This document shows, one piece after another, positions 26,099 to 34,649 of a stretch of 54,930 bases of DNA (positions are counted from its first letter, which is position 1; every line of letters starts with the position of its first letter). Made by a program: the position numbers and the translations under genes. The notes under the pieces were generated by a model. It was given only the letters and a program-made list of their open reading frames with translations, had not been told where the DNA came from and made no database searches. Source of the DNA: Candidatus Limimonas egerieequi (GTDB lineage: Bacteria; Bacillota; Clostridia; Oscillospirales; Acutalibacteraceae); NCBI GenBank assembly GCA_018064455.1, contig JAGHVH010000005.1:1-54930 (forward strand), in the 5' to 3' direction.

Positions 26099-26728
26099 TC
26101 ATCCCACCTCGAATTCTACTGTATAACCTTGTTTTTCAAATCCCTGTAAGAGAGCTTTTACAGTTGTCTTAGCATTCTCTGTTGCCTCGTCGAGTATGCC
26201 CTCTTCAACAGCCTTTTTCTCTTCACGGTCTTCGATTTTTACTAAGTAATTTGTTACTTCATCGCTTGATACTGGGTTGATAAACTTGCTACCAAGACTG
26301 TATGAAACACTTGAGTTAACTGTCTCATCGTTTACTTCACTTGAGATTACATAGGCTTCTGGCAAAGTAACCTTGATTGTCTTGTCATCAATCTTTGTTT
26401 TGATATCTCCGGCGTTGATTCCAGCCTTAACCTCTCCCTCATACTTTATTGTCAATGTATGTGAAAAGTTGATACCAAGATGTTTTTCTGGATTGTCTAT
26501 CCTGTCACCATTTGTACTCTTGAAAGTACGCTTTACTGTGACTATCTCATCAAGTGGTTCTAGTGCGTAATCAAGATCCGCTTGTGTCACAACATATTCG
26601 GAAGTTCCAGTGGCGTTCTTGAAAGTGTTGATAAGAACTTTGCCACCAAGCAAGAACATGCCAAATATACAAACGCATGTAAGTGATGCTACTAAAAGGA
26701 CTGAAAGAAAAGCTTTTAAAATCTTCAT
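26099..26728 (-). CDS. DUF4230 family exported/membrane protein
   Basis: A 209-residue protein with one N-terminal membrane segment (about 4-28). The outside domain is rich in beta strands with alternating charged segments, as in DUF4230. The ATG at 26728 is chosen because AGGAGGGG is 7 bp upstream; another ATG two codons earlier touches the ribosome site. Function is unknown. It heads a small operon with the 43- and 69-residue genes. Confidence 0.75.
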   Translation of the reverse strand: MKILKAFLSVLLVASLTCVCIFGMFLLGGKVLINTFKNATGTSEYVVTQADLDYALEPLDEIVTVKRTFKSTNGDRIDNPEKHLGINFSHTLTIKYEGEVKAGINAGDIKTKIDDKTIKVTLPEAYVISSEVNDETVNSSVSYSLGSKFINPVSSDEVTNYLVKIEDREEKKAVEEGILDEATENAKTTVKALLQGFEKQGYTVEFEVG

Positions 26729-26767
26729 TGTCATCCCCTCCTGACACCTTCATTTTATAATGCCGCA

Positions 26768-26839
26768 ACCTTAAGTTAAACTTTAAGGTCAGGAGCTTAA
26801 AAAGGTTAATTGGTACATTTTGGAGGAATATGATATAAT
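26768..26839 (+). promoter_or_regulatory. Promoter and inverted repeat upstream of the XRE regulator
   Basis: A TATAAT -10 (26834-26839) with an imperfect -35 TTGGTA (26810-26815, 18-bp spacer). Upstream, ACCTTAA (26768-26774) and TTAAGGT (26783-26789) form a 7-bp inverted repeat with an 8-bp gap, lying between the divergent DUF4230 and XRE genes. It could be an operator of the XRE protein. Confidence 0.45.
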
Positions 26840-26862
26840 GGATTCAAATTGGAGGCGTTAAT

Positions 26863-27327
26863 ATGGGAAAACGTTCTATTAAAGAAAATAAAAGTGCATA
26901 CCAATTAGCAAGAGAGGAGCAGGGCCTCACACGTGCTGCTGCCGCAGAACTCCTCAACATGTCAGAAAGCAAAGTAGAAAAAATTGAGAACGGTCAGGTG
27001 CATCCTGACGACGTTCTCGTTATGGCTGATGCCTATAAAAAACCATCACTTCTCAATTACTACTGTTCAAACGACTGCCCTATCGGTCAGGTATATGTAC
27101 CAAGGGTTGAGGTCAAGGACCTCCCAACAGTGACGCTCGAGATCCTTGCACTTCTCAACAAGCTTGAGGAGGAGAAGAGCCGCCTTATCGAAATCTCTGC
27201 CGACGGCAAGATTTCAGATGACGAGCGTGGCGACTTCCTCAAAATCAAGGATCAGCTCGAGCAGATGTCGCTCGCCGCAGATTCACTCAAGGCGTGGGTG
27301 GATGAGAAGCTCGCCGAAGGCGAATAA
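26863..27327 (+). CDS. XRE-family helix-turn-helix regulator
   Basis: A 154-residue protein with an N-terminal XRE helix-turn-helix (about residues 12-62: LAREEQGLTRAAAAELLNMS..KVEKIENG). A conserved-looking cysteine motif YYCSNDCPIGQ (about 66-76) follows, then a helical C-terminal region (85-150). The YYC..(E/D)CPIG motif recurs in an uncharacterised group of Firmicute XRE proteins. Its ribosome site GGAGGCG is well placed. It is a single-gene unit ending in a terminator. Confidence 0.82.
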   Translation: MGKRSIKENKSAYQLAREEQGLTRAAAAELLNMSESKVEKIENGQVHPDDVLVMADAYKKPSLLNYYCSNDCPIGQVYVPRVEVKDLPTVTLEILALLNKLEEEKSRLIEISADGKISDDERGDFLKIKDQLEQMSLAADSLKAWVDEKLAEGE

Positions 27328-27344
27328 TTAACAAGAATAAAAAG

Positions 27345-27372
27345 AACCGCTTCAACGAATGTTGAAGCGGTT
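27345..27372. terminator. Bidirectional terminator after XRE gene and acyl-CoA ligase
   Basis: A 12-bp perfect stem AACCGCTTCAAC/GTTGAAGCGGTT with a GAAT loop. T-rich on the plus strand (TTTTGTTTTT) and a TTCTTTTTATTC stretch on the minus strand. Confidence 0.9.
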
Positions 27373-27378
27373 TTGTTT

Positions 27379-29676
27379 TTAAAGTTGTGCTCTAATTATT
27401 TTACCCGATGTTGTCTTTGGAAGTTCATCCTTGAATACAACAATACGTGGATACTTGTAAGGAGCAGTCTTTGCCTTAACGTACTGCTGAATCTCTTTCT
27501 TGAGTTCCTCAGTAGGCTCTGTACCCTTAACAAGTACGATTGATGCCTTAACTACCTGACCACGTACGTCGTCAGGAGCAGCAGATACGCCACACTCGAG
27601 TACGTATGGAAGTTCCATGATAACGTTCTCGATCTCGAATGGTCCGATACGGTAACCAGATGACTTGATAACGTCATCTGCACGACCAACGTACCAGAAG
27701 AAGCCATCCTCATCCTTCCAGGCGAGGTCGCCTGTGTGGTAGTAGCCGTCGTGCCAGCATTCGGCCGATTTGTCTGGGCCACGATAGTAGCACATAAAGA
27801 GGCCGCATGGCGCACCGTCGGCAACCCTAACACAAATCTCGCCGGATTCACCTGGCTCAACCTCGTTGCCATCGGCATCGAGAAGGTGTACATCATAGAT
27901 TGGAATAGGTTTACCCATAGAACCAATCTTGTGTGGTGCACCAACAAGGTTACCAATCATAAGTGTACCCTCTGACTGGCCAAAGCCTTCCATTACTGAG
28001 AGGCCTGTAAGCTTCTTGAGTTGCTTGAATACTTCTGGGTTAAGTGCCTCACCAGCAAGTGTTGCGTGCTCAACTGATGATAAATCGTACTTAGTTAAGT
28101 CTTCCTTAATCATCATACGGTACATAGTTGGTGGTGCACAGAATGTTGTGATGTGATACTTGGCAAAGAGAGGCAAGATATCATCAGCATGGAATCTGTC
28201 AAAGTCATAAACGAATGTTGCTGCTTCGCAGAACCACTGACCGTAAAGCTTACCCCAAAGGGCCTTTGCCCAACCTGTATCAGAGATTGTAAGGTGTAAG
28301 CCATCAGGGTCAACACAGTGCCAATACTTGGCAGTGATAAAGTGACCAAGTGGATATTTATAGTTGTGAAGAGCCATCTTTGGATAACCAGATGTGCCTG
28401 ATGTGAAGAACATAAGCATTGGGTCATCGCCCTTTGGTGAGTCCTTCTGACGTGTCCACTCATTTGAGAAGAGTTCCCACTCCTTATCAAAATCATGCCA
28501 ACCGTCCTTTGCGCCGTTTGTCATAATTTTAAGTCTAAGGGATGGAGATGTCTCTGCTGCCTTGTCAACCTGGTCTGATACATCACCGTCGGATGTGCAG
28601 ACGATTGCAGCTACATCAGCAGCCTGGAAACGATATTCAAAGTCATGAACCTTGAGTTGGTTTGTTGCAGGGATTGCAATCGCACCAATCTTGTGAAGGC
28701 CAAGGATTGCAGGCCAGAACTGGTAGTTACGCTTGAGTACAAGCATTACCTTGTCATAGCGCTTAATACCAAGAGATGTAAAGTAGTTTGCTGCCTTGTT
28801 TGAGAGTTCCATCATATCCTTGAATGTGAAGCGTCTCTCGTTCTTATTAACGTCAAGATGAAGCATAGCAAGCTTGTCTGGCTTGGTGCGAGCAAGCTCG
28901 TCAACTACATCAAATGCAAAGTTAAAGTTGTCTGAGTTCTTGAACTCAACTTTAACTGGAGTTCTATTTTCATTCTTCTCAACAGATACCCACTTCTTGT
29001 AAACACGAGCCGCTTGCTCTGCGCCAAGACGCTTTGGCTGCTCACCTTGCTCTGTTGCTGTTGGACGAAGCTCTGGGATTGGCTCACCTGATGGGTTAAG
29101 TACGATAGCGTAGAAAATGCAGTCCTGCTTTTCTACTGCAATCATACCGTGAGGTGTGCTTGAATCGTAGTAGAGCGAGTCACCAGCGTGGAGTACCTCA
29201 AAGTGATCGCCAACCTGTACCTTTAAAGCACCGGTCAAAACGATATCGAGCTCCTGGCCTTTGTGAGTTGTGAGTTCTATTGGCTTGTTCTGAGCTTCCT
29301 CTGAATAAGTTGCCTCTACGTAGAGGGGTTCAGAGATTCTGTTTTTAAATGCAGCAGCCAAATTGTAATAGGTCATACCATGAGCCTTTTCAATCTTTTG
29401 GCCTTCGCCCTTTTTCGTAAATACAAGTTTTGCAAGTGTTGGAGACTCACCTTCGATAAGGTCAGTAACATCGACGCCAAAGCTCTGTGCACAGCGATAG
29501 AGGAAAGCGAAGTTTAAGTCACGCTCACCAGACTCGCAAGCAATGTACTCTGCCTCATCGACACCAGTCTGTTCAGCCATGTAAGCTGTTGTGAAACCTT
29601 CGATTTCACGAAGCTCACGAATACGACTGGCCATCTCCAAGATTTTCAAATCAAGGGCCTTCTCAGTGTTAGACAT
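27379..29676 (-). CDS. HTH-cupin-acyl-CoA ligase fusion
   Basis: A 765-residue fusion. The ATG at 29676 (ribosome site AAAGAGG) is chosen; the frame is open upstream but only through the T-box terminator. Residues about 10-65 form an XRE helix-turn-helix, about 120-190 a cupin (HKGQELDIVLTGAL...HAGDSLYYDSSTPHG), and about 220-765 an AMP-forming acyl-CoA synthetase. The ligase has MLMFFTSGTSGYPKMA (P-loop), EGFGQSEGT, YHTGDLAWKDEDGFFWYVGR and the catalytic Lys in KTTSGKIIRAQL. Medium-chain, aryl or branched acids are possible substrates. The leader is a T-box, linking the gene to an amino acid. Confidence 0.9.
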   Translation of the reverse strand: MSNTEKALDLKILEMASRIRELREIEGFTTAYMAEQTGVDEAEYIACESGERDLNFAFLYRCAQSFGVDVTDLIEGESPTLAKLVFTKKGEGQKIEKAHGMTYYNLAAAFKNRISEPLYVEATYSEEAQNKPIELTTHKGQELDIVLTGALKVQVGDHFEVLHAGDSLYYDSSTPHGMIAVEKQDCIFYAIVLNPSGEPIPELRPTATEQGEQPKRLGAEQAARVYKKWVSVEKNENRTPVKVEFKNSDNFNFAFDVVDELARTKPDKLAMLHLDVNKNERRFTFKDMMELSNKAANYFTSLGIKRYDKVMLVLKRNYQFWPAILGLHKIGAIAIPATNQLKVHDFEYRFQAADVAAIVCTSDGDVSDQVDKAAETSPSLRLKIMTNGAKDGWHDFDKEWELFSNEWTRQKDSPKGDDPMLMFFTSGTSGYPKMALHNYKYPLGHFITAKYWHCVDPDGLHLTISDTGWAKALWGKLYGQWFCEAATFVYDFDRFHADDILPLFAKYHITTFCAPPTMYRMMIKEDLTKYDLSSVEHATLAGEALNPEVFKQLKKLTGLSVMEGFGQSEGTLMIGNLVGAPHKIGSMGKPIPIYDVHLLDADGNEVEPGESGEICVRVADGAPCGLFMCYYRGPDKSAECWHDGYYHTGDLAWKDEDGFFWYVGRADDVIKSSGYRIGPFEIENVIMELPYVLECGVSAAPDDVRGQVVKASIVLVKGTEPTEELKKEIQQYVKAKTAPYKYPRIVVFKDELPKTTSGKIIRAQL

Positions 29677-29710
29677 AATAAAATACCTCTTTTCCGCGGC
29701 GTCTCTTAGG

Positions 29711-29975
29711 CAAAATAAAGTCCCAAGAATGCCGTCGCATTCTTGGGACGATAAATCAATACCGCGGTACCACCCAAATTGCCGTTTATAACGACCACTT
29801 TCAGACTCTGACAAGTCCTAATGCACTTACGTAGCCTACACGAGTGGGTTCTACTCGAATAATCTTTCTTCCCACCAGCTCAGGAGCTACAAACAAAGGT
29901 TATCACTTCTAGCTCGCACCAACCGCTAGTTCTCTCAAAAGCGACTGTTCCTTTGCACTCTCCGTCAAAGCTTTT
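29711..29975 (-). promoter_or_regulatory. T-box riboswitch leader (candidate Val-responsive)
   Basis: On the minus strand, in order: a stem I with the AGAGA motif and a GGTTGGTGCGAG distal bulge, the 3' strand of the specifier loop, the conserved T-box GGGTGGTACCGCGG (around 29762-29776), and a 13-bp terminator stem GTCCCAAGAATGC/GCATTCTTGGGAC (29720-29749) followed by TTTATTTT. Aligned to known leaders by the lower stem (CTCCTGAGC), the specifier is GUA (Val), with UUG or UUU as less likely readings. The T-box bulge base is U, which pairs with an A73 discriminator and so fits tRNA-Val. The start of the ligase follows about 35 bp after the terminator. Confidence 0.93.
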
Positions 29976-29990
29976 AATTAGTATGTAAAG

Positions 29991-30019
29991 TTTATACACC
30001 GAAAACCAAACTATGTCAA
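29991..30019 (-). promoter_or_regulatory. Promoter of the T-box leader
   Basis: On the minus strand a perfect -35 TTGACA (30014-30019), a 17-bp spacer and -10 TATAAA (29991-29996). The -35 overlaps the stop of the upstream histidine kinase gene. Confidence 0.85.
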
Positions 30020-32304
30020 GATTTTTTTGTAAATTCAGAGACTGTAGCAACAAGTTTTACAGGGTCAACTGGCTTTGCAATAAATCCATCCATACCGGCA
30101 TCCAATGCTTTCTTCTTATCCTCATCAAATGCATTTGCAGTCATCGCAACGATTGGAATTGACTGAAGCTGCTTGTGATCAAGGTTACGGATAAGTTTTG
30201 TTGCCTCATAACCATCGAGTTTTGGCATCTGAATATCCATAAGGATAAGATCAAAGTCACCTGGGTCTGAAAGCTTAATCTTATCAACTGCCTCCAAGCC
30301 ATCGCAGGCCATATCAACAATAACGCCCTGCTCCTCAAGGAGCTCTTTTGCAATCTCTCTGTTGAGTTCGTTGTCCTCAACAACAAGGATTCGCTTGTCG
30401 CGAAGATCAAATGTTGCTGGGTCATTGATGTCAACAATAGGACCATCTATGCTCTCATCCTGAGCACGGATGCGAAGCTTAAAGCGCAATGTAACTGTTG
30501 TACCAACGCCGAGTTCAGACTCAATTTCAATTGTACCATCCATCATATCAACAAGACGCTTTGTGATGGACATACCAAGGCCTGCGCCCTCAACGCCCGA
30601 TTCAGTCGCTGAGCGCTCACGCTCAAAGCTCTCAAAGATGTGCTTGAGGAAGTCCGCACTCATACCGATACCGTTGTCGGCACAAGTAATTACATAATTT
30701 GCATAGCCAACATCTCTTGATGGTTTTTCAGCAACTGTAATTGCAACCTTGCCACCTGGGTTGGTGTACTTAATTGCGTTACCAACTATGTTAAGTGTTA
30801 CCTGATCAAGATGAAGAATATCAGCGAAGATATACTCGTGCTCAATGTCCTTATAGTCAACAGTGAGTTCGATATTACGCTGCTCTGCAAGTGAGGACGT
30901 CATTGTAAGGATTGCATCGCCACAACCGTGAACTGTTGCATCCTTCTCCTCTATTGTAACCTTACCTGACTCAATACGAGCCATATCAAGTACATCGTTG
31001 ATAAGCTTCAACAAGTGATTACTTGAGAGTTCAACCTTTGAAAGATAATCATCAGTTACCTCTGGATCTGTTCTAACTTTCTTTCTCGCAAGATTAGTAA
31101 ATCCAAGGATAGCATTCATTGGAGTTCTAATGTCATGAGACATGTTGAAAAGGAAAGTAGATTTAGCATTATTTGCAGACTCTGCACGAGCACGTGCCTC
31201 ATCAAGAAGCAAGTTACGTTGCATCTCATAACGAGTCTTTTCATCAACGTTTTGGAAAGCAAGTACACAAAGCTGTGTCTCATAGAAATCGGAATTCGCA
31301 ACAACTTTGGTCCTATAGAATTCGACACCTCTGTCGGTAACTATTCGAGTGTCAATATATGTCTGGCAATTTGCGTCAAGTTCACGCTTTAAGTGATGAA
31401 TTGAAAGAGCGTTATAGAACTCCTCCCTATCCTCATCAACAACGTATGTCTCAGCAAGACGCATAACGCGTTCAGTGAAGGAATTGGTAAATCCACCATA
31501 TTCCTCATCAAGTGAACGGCTCAAATAACCACGTCTGAAATCAGTGACCTTACCTTCTGCAAGGTCAACCATCATGATGTCCTCGTAGTTGTATGTAATT
31601 GAAGAGATTACTGACCTTTGATTATCACTACGTTTTAGCAAAATTGAGATGTAAACGTATACAATACCGATTGTACAACCAATAGCAATCATCGGTGTAC
31701 CAGGAACAAAGTACTGAATTGCAAAACATGAAAGTGGTGCAAGTGCGAAAAGTCCAAGTGCAATATCACGTTCCTTGTTTGGTACAACCTTTTCCCTATG
31801 GGCAACAACAAAGGAACGAACTGAGGCAAAAACGATGTAGAAAAGGCTGACCATTGGTTGGAAGATATAGAGATTACCTCTGTGGTAAGTACCTTCTGCA
31901 TCGATGTAGAAAATAAGATTATCGGTAAAGAATGCGAGGAATGACAAAACAACAAGCGCCAATACTGGAGCTAAGAATATTAACTTTTTGACGAGAGTGT
32001 TATAGAAATCAGTACCCATCATCCTCTCAGAATATCGAGACCATAAATACGCTGTAATTCCCGAGAATGAGAAATACATTGCATTTAGTAAGATATTAAT
32101 ACCACGTGATGCTGAGTTACCTTCGATAAATGCCCAAGCAAAGTCTGTGAACAAGAAGGCTATCTCGGCCAAAATAAGTGGTGTCATCCTAAACTTTGAC
32201 ATGCCACCTTCACTACGCCAACCGAGTAGCATCAAAACTAGCAATACTGCTATACAAGTCGCATTAACGAGAGCATAAAGGATAATTCCGTCAATTACTA
32301 ACAT
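30016..32304 (-). CDS. Hybrid sensor histidine kinase with receiver domain
   Basis: A 762-residue membrane hybrid kinase. The ATG at 32304 is chosen, with GGGAGGC 6 bp upstream. The N-terminal ~220 residues hold about seven hydrophobic segments. A PAS-like region (about 230-350) follows, then a HisKA domain with the phospho-accepting His in MSHDIRTPMNAILGF and a HATPase domain (DNGIGM, GAGLGMSIT). The C-terminal receiver has the phospho-acceptor Asp in LILMDIQMPKLDG and a conserved Lys in FIAKPVDP. The signal is unknown. No separate output regulator is adjacent. Confidence 0.9.
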   Translation of the reverse strand: MLVIDGIILYALVNATCIAVLLVLMLLGWRSEGGMSKFRMTPLILAEIAFLFTDFAWAFIEGNSASRGINILLNAMYFSFSGITAYLWSRYSERMMGTDFYNTLVKKLIFLAPVLALVVLSFLAFFTDNLIFYIDAEGTYHRGNLYIFQPMVSLFYIVFASVRSFVVAHREKVVPNKERDIALGLFALAPLSCFAIQYFVPGTPMIAIGCTIGIVYVYISILLKRSDNQRSVISSITYNYEDIMMVDLAEGKVTDFRRGYLSRSLDEEYGGFTNSFTERVMRLAETYVVDEDREEFYNALSIHHLKRELDANCQTYIDTRIVTDRGVEFYRTKVVANSDFYETQLCVLAFQNVDEKTRYEMQRNLLLDEARARAESANNAKSTFLFNMSHDIRTPMNAILGFTNLARKKVRTDPEVTDDYLSKVELSSNHLLKLINDVLDMARIESGKVTIEEKDATVHGCGDAILTMTSSLAEQRNIELTVDYKDIEHEYIFADILHLDQVTLNIVGNAIKYTNPGGKVAITVAEKPSRDVGYANYVITCADNGIGMSADFLKHIFESFERERSATESGVEGAGLGMSITKRLVDMMDGTIEIESELGVGTTVTLRFKLRIRAQDESIDGPIVDINDPATFDLRDKRILVVEDNELNREIAKELLEEQGVIVDMACDGLEAVDKIKLSDPGDFDLILMDIQMPKLDGYEATKLIRNLDHKQLQSIPIVAMTANAFDEDKKKALDAGMDGFIAKPVDPVKLVATVSEFTKKS

Positions 32305-32378
32305 TGTGCCTCCCATAATACCGCCTCACTTTCCATGTAATTCTATTCTATCATACTAAAAAATAAAATAACATTATA

Positions 32379-32404
32379 AAAGCCTCCCAAAAATGGGAGG
32401 CTTT
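32379..32404 (-). terminator. Terminator after the sigma/anti-sigma operon
   Basis: An 11-bp stem AAAGCCTCCCA/TGGGAGGCTTT with an AAAA loop and a T-rich tail on the minus strand, 12 bp after the anti-sigma-like gene. Confidence 0.88.
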
Positions 32405-32415
32405 CTTTGGTCATT

Positions 32416-33075
32416 TTAATTGTACTGGGATGCTACTTTTGTGGTGAATTCAACAAGGCTCTTTGCCTTGTAATTGCCAAAACCACTCACCTGCTTGTAT
32501 CCATCTTCAGCCTTTTCAAAAACGAGTACTTCATACTGATCTCCATTCTCTTTGTTTGGAATTGCAACTACTGCATACAAGTTATCTTCCCACTTAGTAA
32601 GTATCAATGTGCCAAGAAGTTTATTTCTCTCCGTTTCATCCTCTGGCAAACTATCAATGCCGTTTATAAAAGCATCCTCACCATTTGAGTCATATATTCC
32701 ATCATCGTCAACTAAAAGTCCTGGATTTTCTGAGGCTTTAGACTTGTTGCTGGAAGCGCCATCTACAAAACTCTCATATGGCGCATTCTGTCCTTCTGCA
32801 TACTTTGCCTTTTCTTCCACTACAAATTCTTCAACATCCGCAGTATCGTTGGCACTTTTAGTTTTTGGAAGGCCAGAAAGAACAACTGGAACAGCAATCG
32901 CTACCAAGATTACAAAGCAAGCTGCAATAGCAACCCACTGGCGACGTCTCTTAAGGCCCACGCTTACTTCACGAGCAATCTCAAGTCCCTCGTCAGCTTC
33001 TAAAAGCAAGCTGTCATCTATATCAGAAAGCGCATCAAAGAGGACTTCTGCGCGCTCTTTATCTGTTTTACTCAT
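32416..33075 (-). CDS. Putative anti-sigma factor (single-pass membrane protein)
   Basis: A 219-residue protein with a cytosolic N-terminus of about 45 residues ending in a basic KRRRQ stretch. One membrane segment (about 47-69, WVAIAACFVILVAIAVPVVL) precedes an outside domain of about 150 residues with no recognised fold. The first 30 residues are acidic and helical, as expected of a sigma-binding segment. It overlaps the upstream ECF sigma gene by 4 bp. Assignment rests on this coupling and topology, not on a clear family match. Confidence 0.7.
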   Translation of the reverse strand: MSKTDKERAEVLFDALSDIDDSLLLEADEGLEIAREVSVGLKRRRQWVAIAACFVILVAIAVPVVLSGLPKTKSANDTADVEEFVVEEKAKYAEGQNAPYESFVDGASSNKSKASENPGLLVDDDGIYDSNGEDAFINGIDSLPEDETERNKLLGTLILTKWEDNLYAVVAIPNKENGDQYEVLVFEKAEDGYKQVSGFGNYKAKSLVEFTTKVASQYN

Positions 33076-33635
33076 ACTGCAATCCCCTCCGATTCAAGGT
33101 ATTCTTTCAAGGCAGCGCGGGTGCGGTGCAGGGATACGGCGACATTATTTTGAGTGAGAGACATCTCACTCGCAATGTCCTCTATTGACGCACCGTACCA
33201 GTAGCGCTTGATGAACATCACACGCTTGTCGCTGTCCTGCGCTTTCAAGAACGCAGACAACGCGTGTGAAAGTTCCGCACTATCAAGCGCCTCGTCAGGC
33301 TTGCCATCATTTGACGGCAAGCTCTCACTCAGTTCATCAAGCAACAACGAGATATTTCCACTACCGTGCTTTTCACTGTTACTCTTTCTATACATATCAA
33401 TCGACAAGTTACGACTTATTCTTCCAAGGAAAGTTTTGAAGTTAAGTGGAACCGTTGGAGGAATAGAGTTCCAAGTTTTAAGGTAAGTATCATTTTCTAC
33501 CTCTAGGGCGTCATCAACCGAGCCCAAGATATTTTGAGCAATGGTTACGATATATTTTCCAAACTTGGTTTTCGTCGCAGCTATGGCGTTTTCATCCCTT
33601 TTTAGGTAGAGATCAACTATCTCTCTGTCCTCCAT
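33072..33635 (-). CDS. ECF-type RNA polymerase sigma factor
   Basis: A 187-residue ECF sigma factor. Region 2 (about 8-80) has LYLKRDENAIAATKTKFGKYI and the FKTFLGRISRNLSIDMYRK motif. A variable linker of about 35 residues precedes region 4 (about 125-185) with the helix-turn-helix SIEDIASEMSLTQNNVAVSLHRTRAALKEYL-type sequence. It is coupled to the downstream membrane protein, a classical sigma/anti-sigma arrangement. The target promoters are unknown. Confidence 0.92.
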   Translation of the reverse strand: MEDREIVDLYLKRDENAIAATKTKFGKYIVTIAQNILGSVDDALEVENDTYLKTWNSIPPTVPLNFKTFLGRISRNLSIDMYRKSNSEKHGSGNISLLLDELSESLPSNDGKPDEALDSAELSHALSAFLKAQDSDKRVMFIKRYWYGASIEDIASEMSLTQNNVAVSLHRTRAALKEYLESEGIAV

Positions 33636-33650
33636 TTTTCACCCAACTTT

Positions 33651-34580
33651 CTATTCTGTAAAGGCATCTTCCTTTACACTACTGGCCTTTTTCTTTGATT
33701 TAACCTTTTTTATTATAACATAGAGCACCAATACAACCAAGCCCAAGATTAGTAGGTATGGGATATTTACGATGATAAACATCACGATTGACTTAAAGCC
33801 TTCACCAATATTATAGAAGCTTTCTTTGAGGCCAATCCAGATTTTTGCAAAGTATCCCTCACCTGTTGGGCTCTCCTTGCCAACCTCAGAAACACAGATC
33901 TCAACTGTTGAGTAATCGACCTGGTTGTCATACCTGTTCATCATTGATTGATAGTACTCAATCTGAGAGCGAACCTCTGTAAGTCTGTCCTGAATAGTAA
34001 TTGTATCAGAGAGGCTCTCTGCTTTTTCAAGAAGTCCCATGAGTGTCTCCTGCTCAATCTTGAGTGACTTTAGGTGGCTTTCAGTGTCAACGTAAGAATC
34101 TGTAATGTCATTCATCGAAACTGACTTTGATGTTACAGTTCCTGTTTCTGTTGCCTCATTTAAAAACTTATCAAGCTTGTCTGTTGGGATTTTAAGGCAA
34201 AGTGTTGTGTAAGCGTACTCGCCATACTTATTCTCATTTGAACTCTCAACATAACCACCGTATGTCAAAACAAGTTCATTCAGTGTCTTGAGTGTTGCTT
34301 GATACTTCTCTGTTTCAAGATAGAGTCCAGCTGTCTTTACAAGTTTCCTATCTGTCATAAGTTTCACTTTGCTGTTTACACTCTGTTCTGTTGCCATTTC
34401 TGTTGGTGCTCCATCCATATCGGACGCTCCGACATATGCATTTGTCATACCGGCACCTTTAACCGTGTCATATGACTTGGAATTACCCGAGCCAACTAAC
34501 GCGCAAAAACCTATGCCAAAACAAAATACTAAAACGTATGCCACTATATGCTTCCAATTGTTTTTGATAAATTTCTTCAT
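33651..34580 (-). CDS. DUF4349 membrane protein
   Basis: A 309-residue protein of the DUF4349 type. The ATG at 34580 is preferred over an upstream GTG because the longer frame runs through the hairpin at 34585-34626. An N-terminal membrane segment (about 8-30) is followed by an outside domain with the family pattern KTAGLYLETEKYQATLKTLNELV and YAYTTLCLKIPTDKLDKFL. A coiled coil (about 170-230) and a C-terminal membrane segment (about 265-290) end in a basic tail. Function unknown; often found with stress-response sigma systems. Confidence 0.82.
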   Translation of the reverse strand: MKKFIKNNWKHIVAYVLVFCFGIGFCALVGSGNSKSYDTVKGAGMTNAYVGASDMDGAPTEMATEQSVNSKVKLMTDRKLVKTAGLYLETEKYQATLKTLNELVLTYGGYVESSNENKYGEYAYTTLCLKIPTDKLDKFLNEATETGTVTSKSVSMNDITDSYVDTESHLKSLKIEQETLMGLLEKAESLSDTITIQDRLTEVRSQIEYYQSMMNRYDNQVDYSTVEICVSEVGKESPTGEGYFAKIWIGLKESFYNIGEGFKSIVMFIIVNIPYLLILGLVVLVLYVIIKKVKSKKKASSVKEDAFTE

Positions 34581-34584
34581 TTGA

Positions 34585-34626
34585 AAAACCGTCCTTTCAA
34601 GTGCTTTCACTTAAAAAGACGGTTTT
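34585..34626 (-). terminator. Hairpin between prsW-like and DUF4349 genes
   Basis: On the minus strand AAAACCGTC ... GACGGTTTT form a 9-bp outer stem with an inner AAGTG/CACTT stem, followed by TTTTC. It could terminate the prsW-like gene, but the 3' arm also includes AAAGGACGG, the likely ribosome site of the DUF4349 gene, so it may also block translation. Confidence 0.55.
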
Positions 34627-34649
34627 AATTTCAAAATATTACAAACTTT

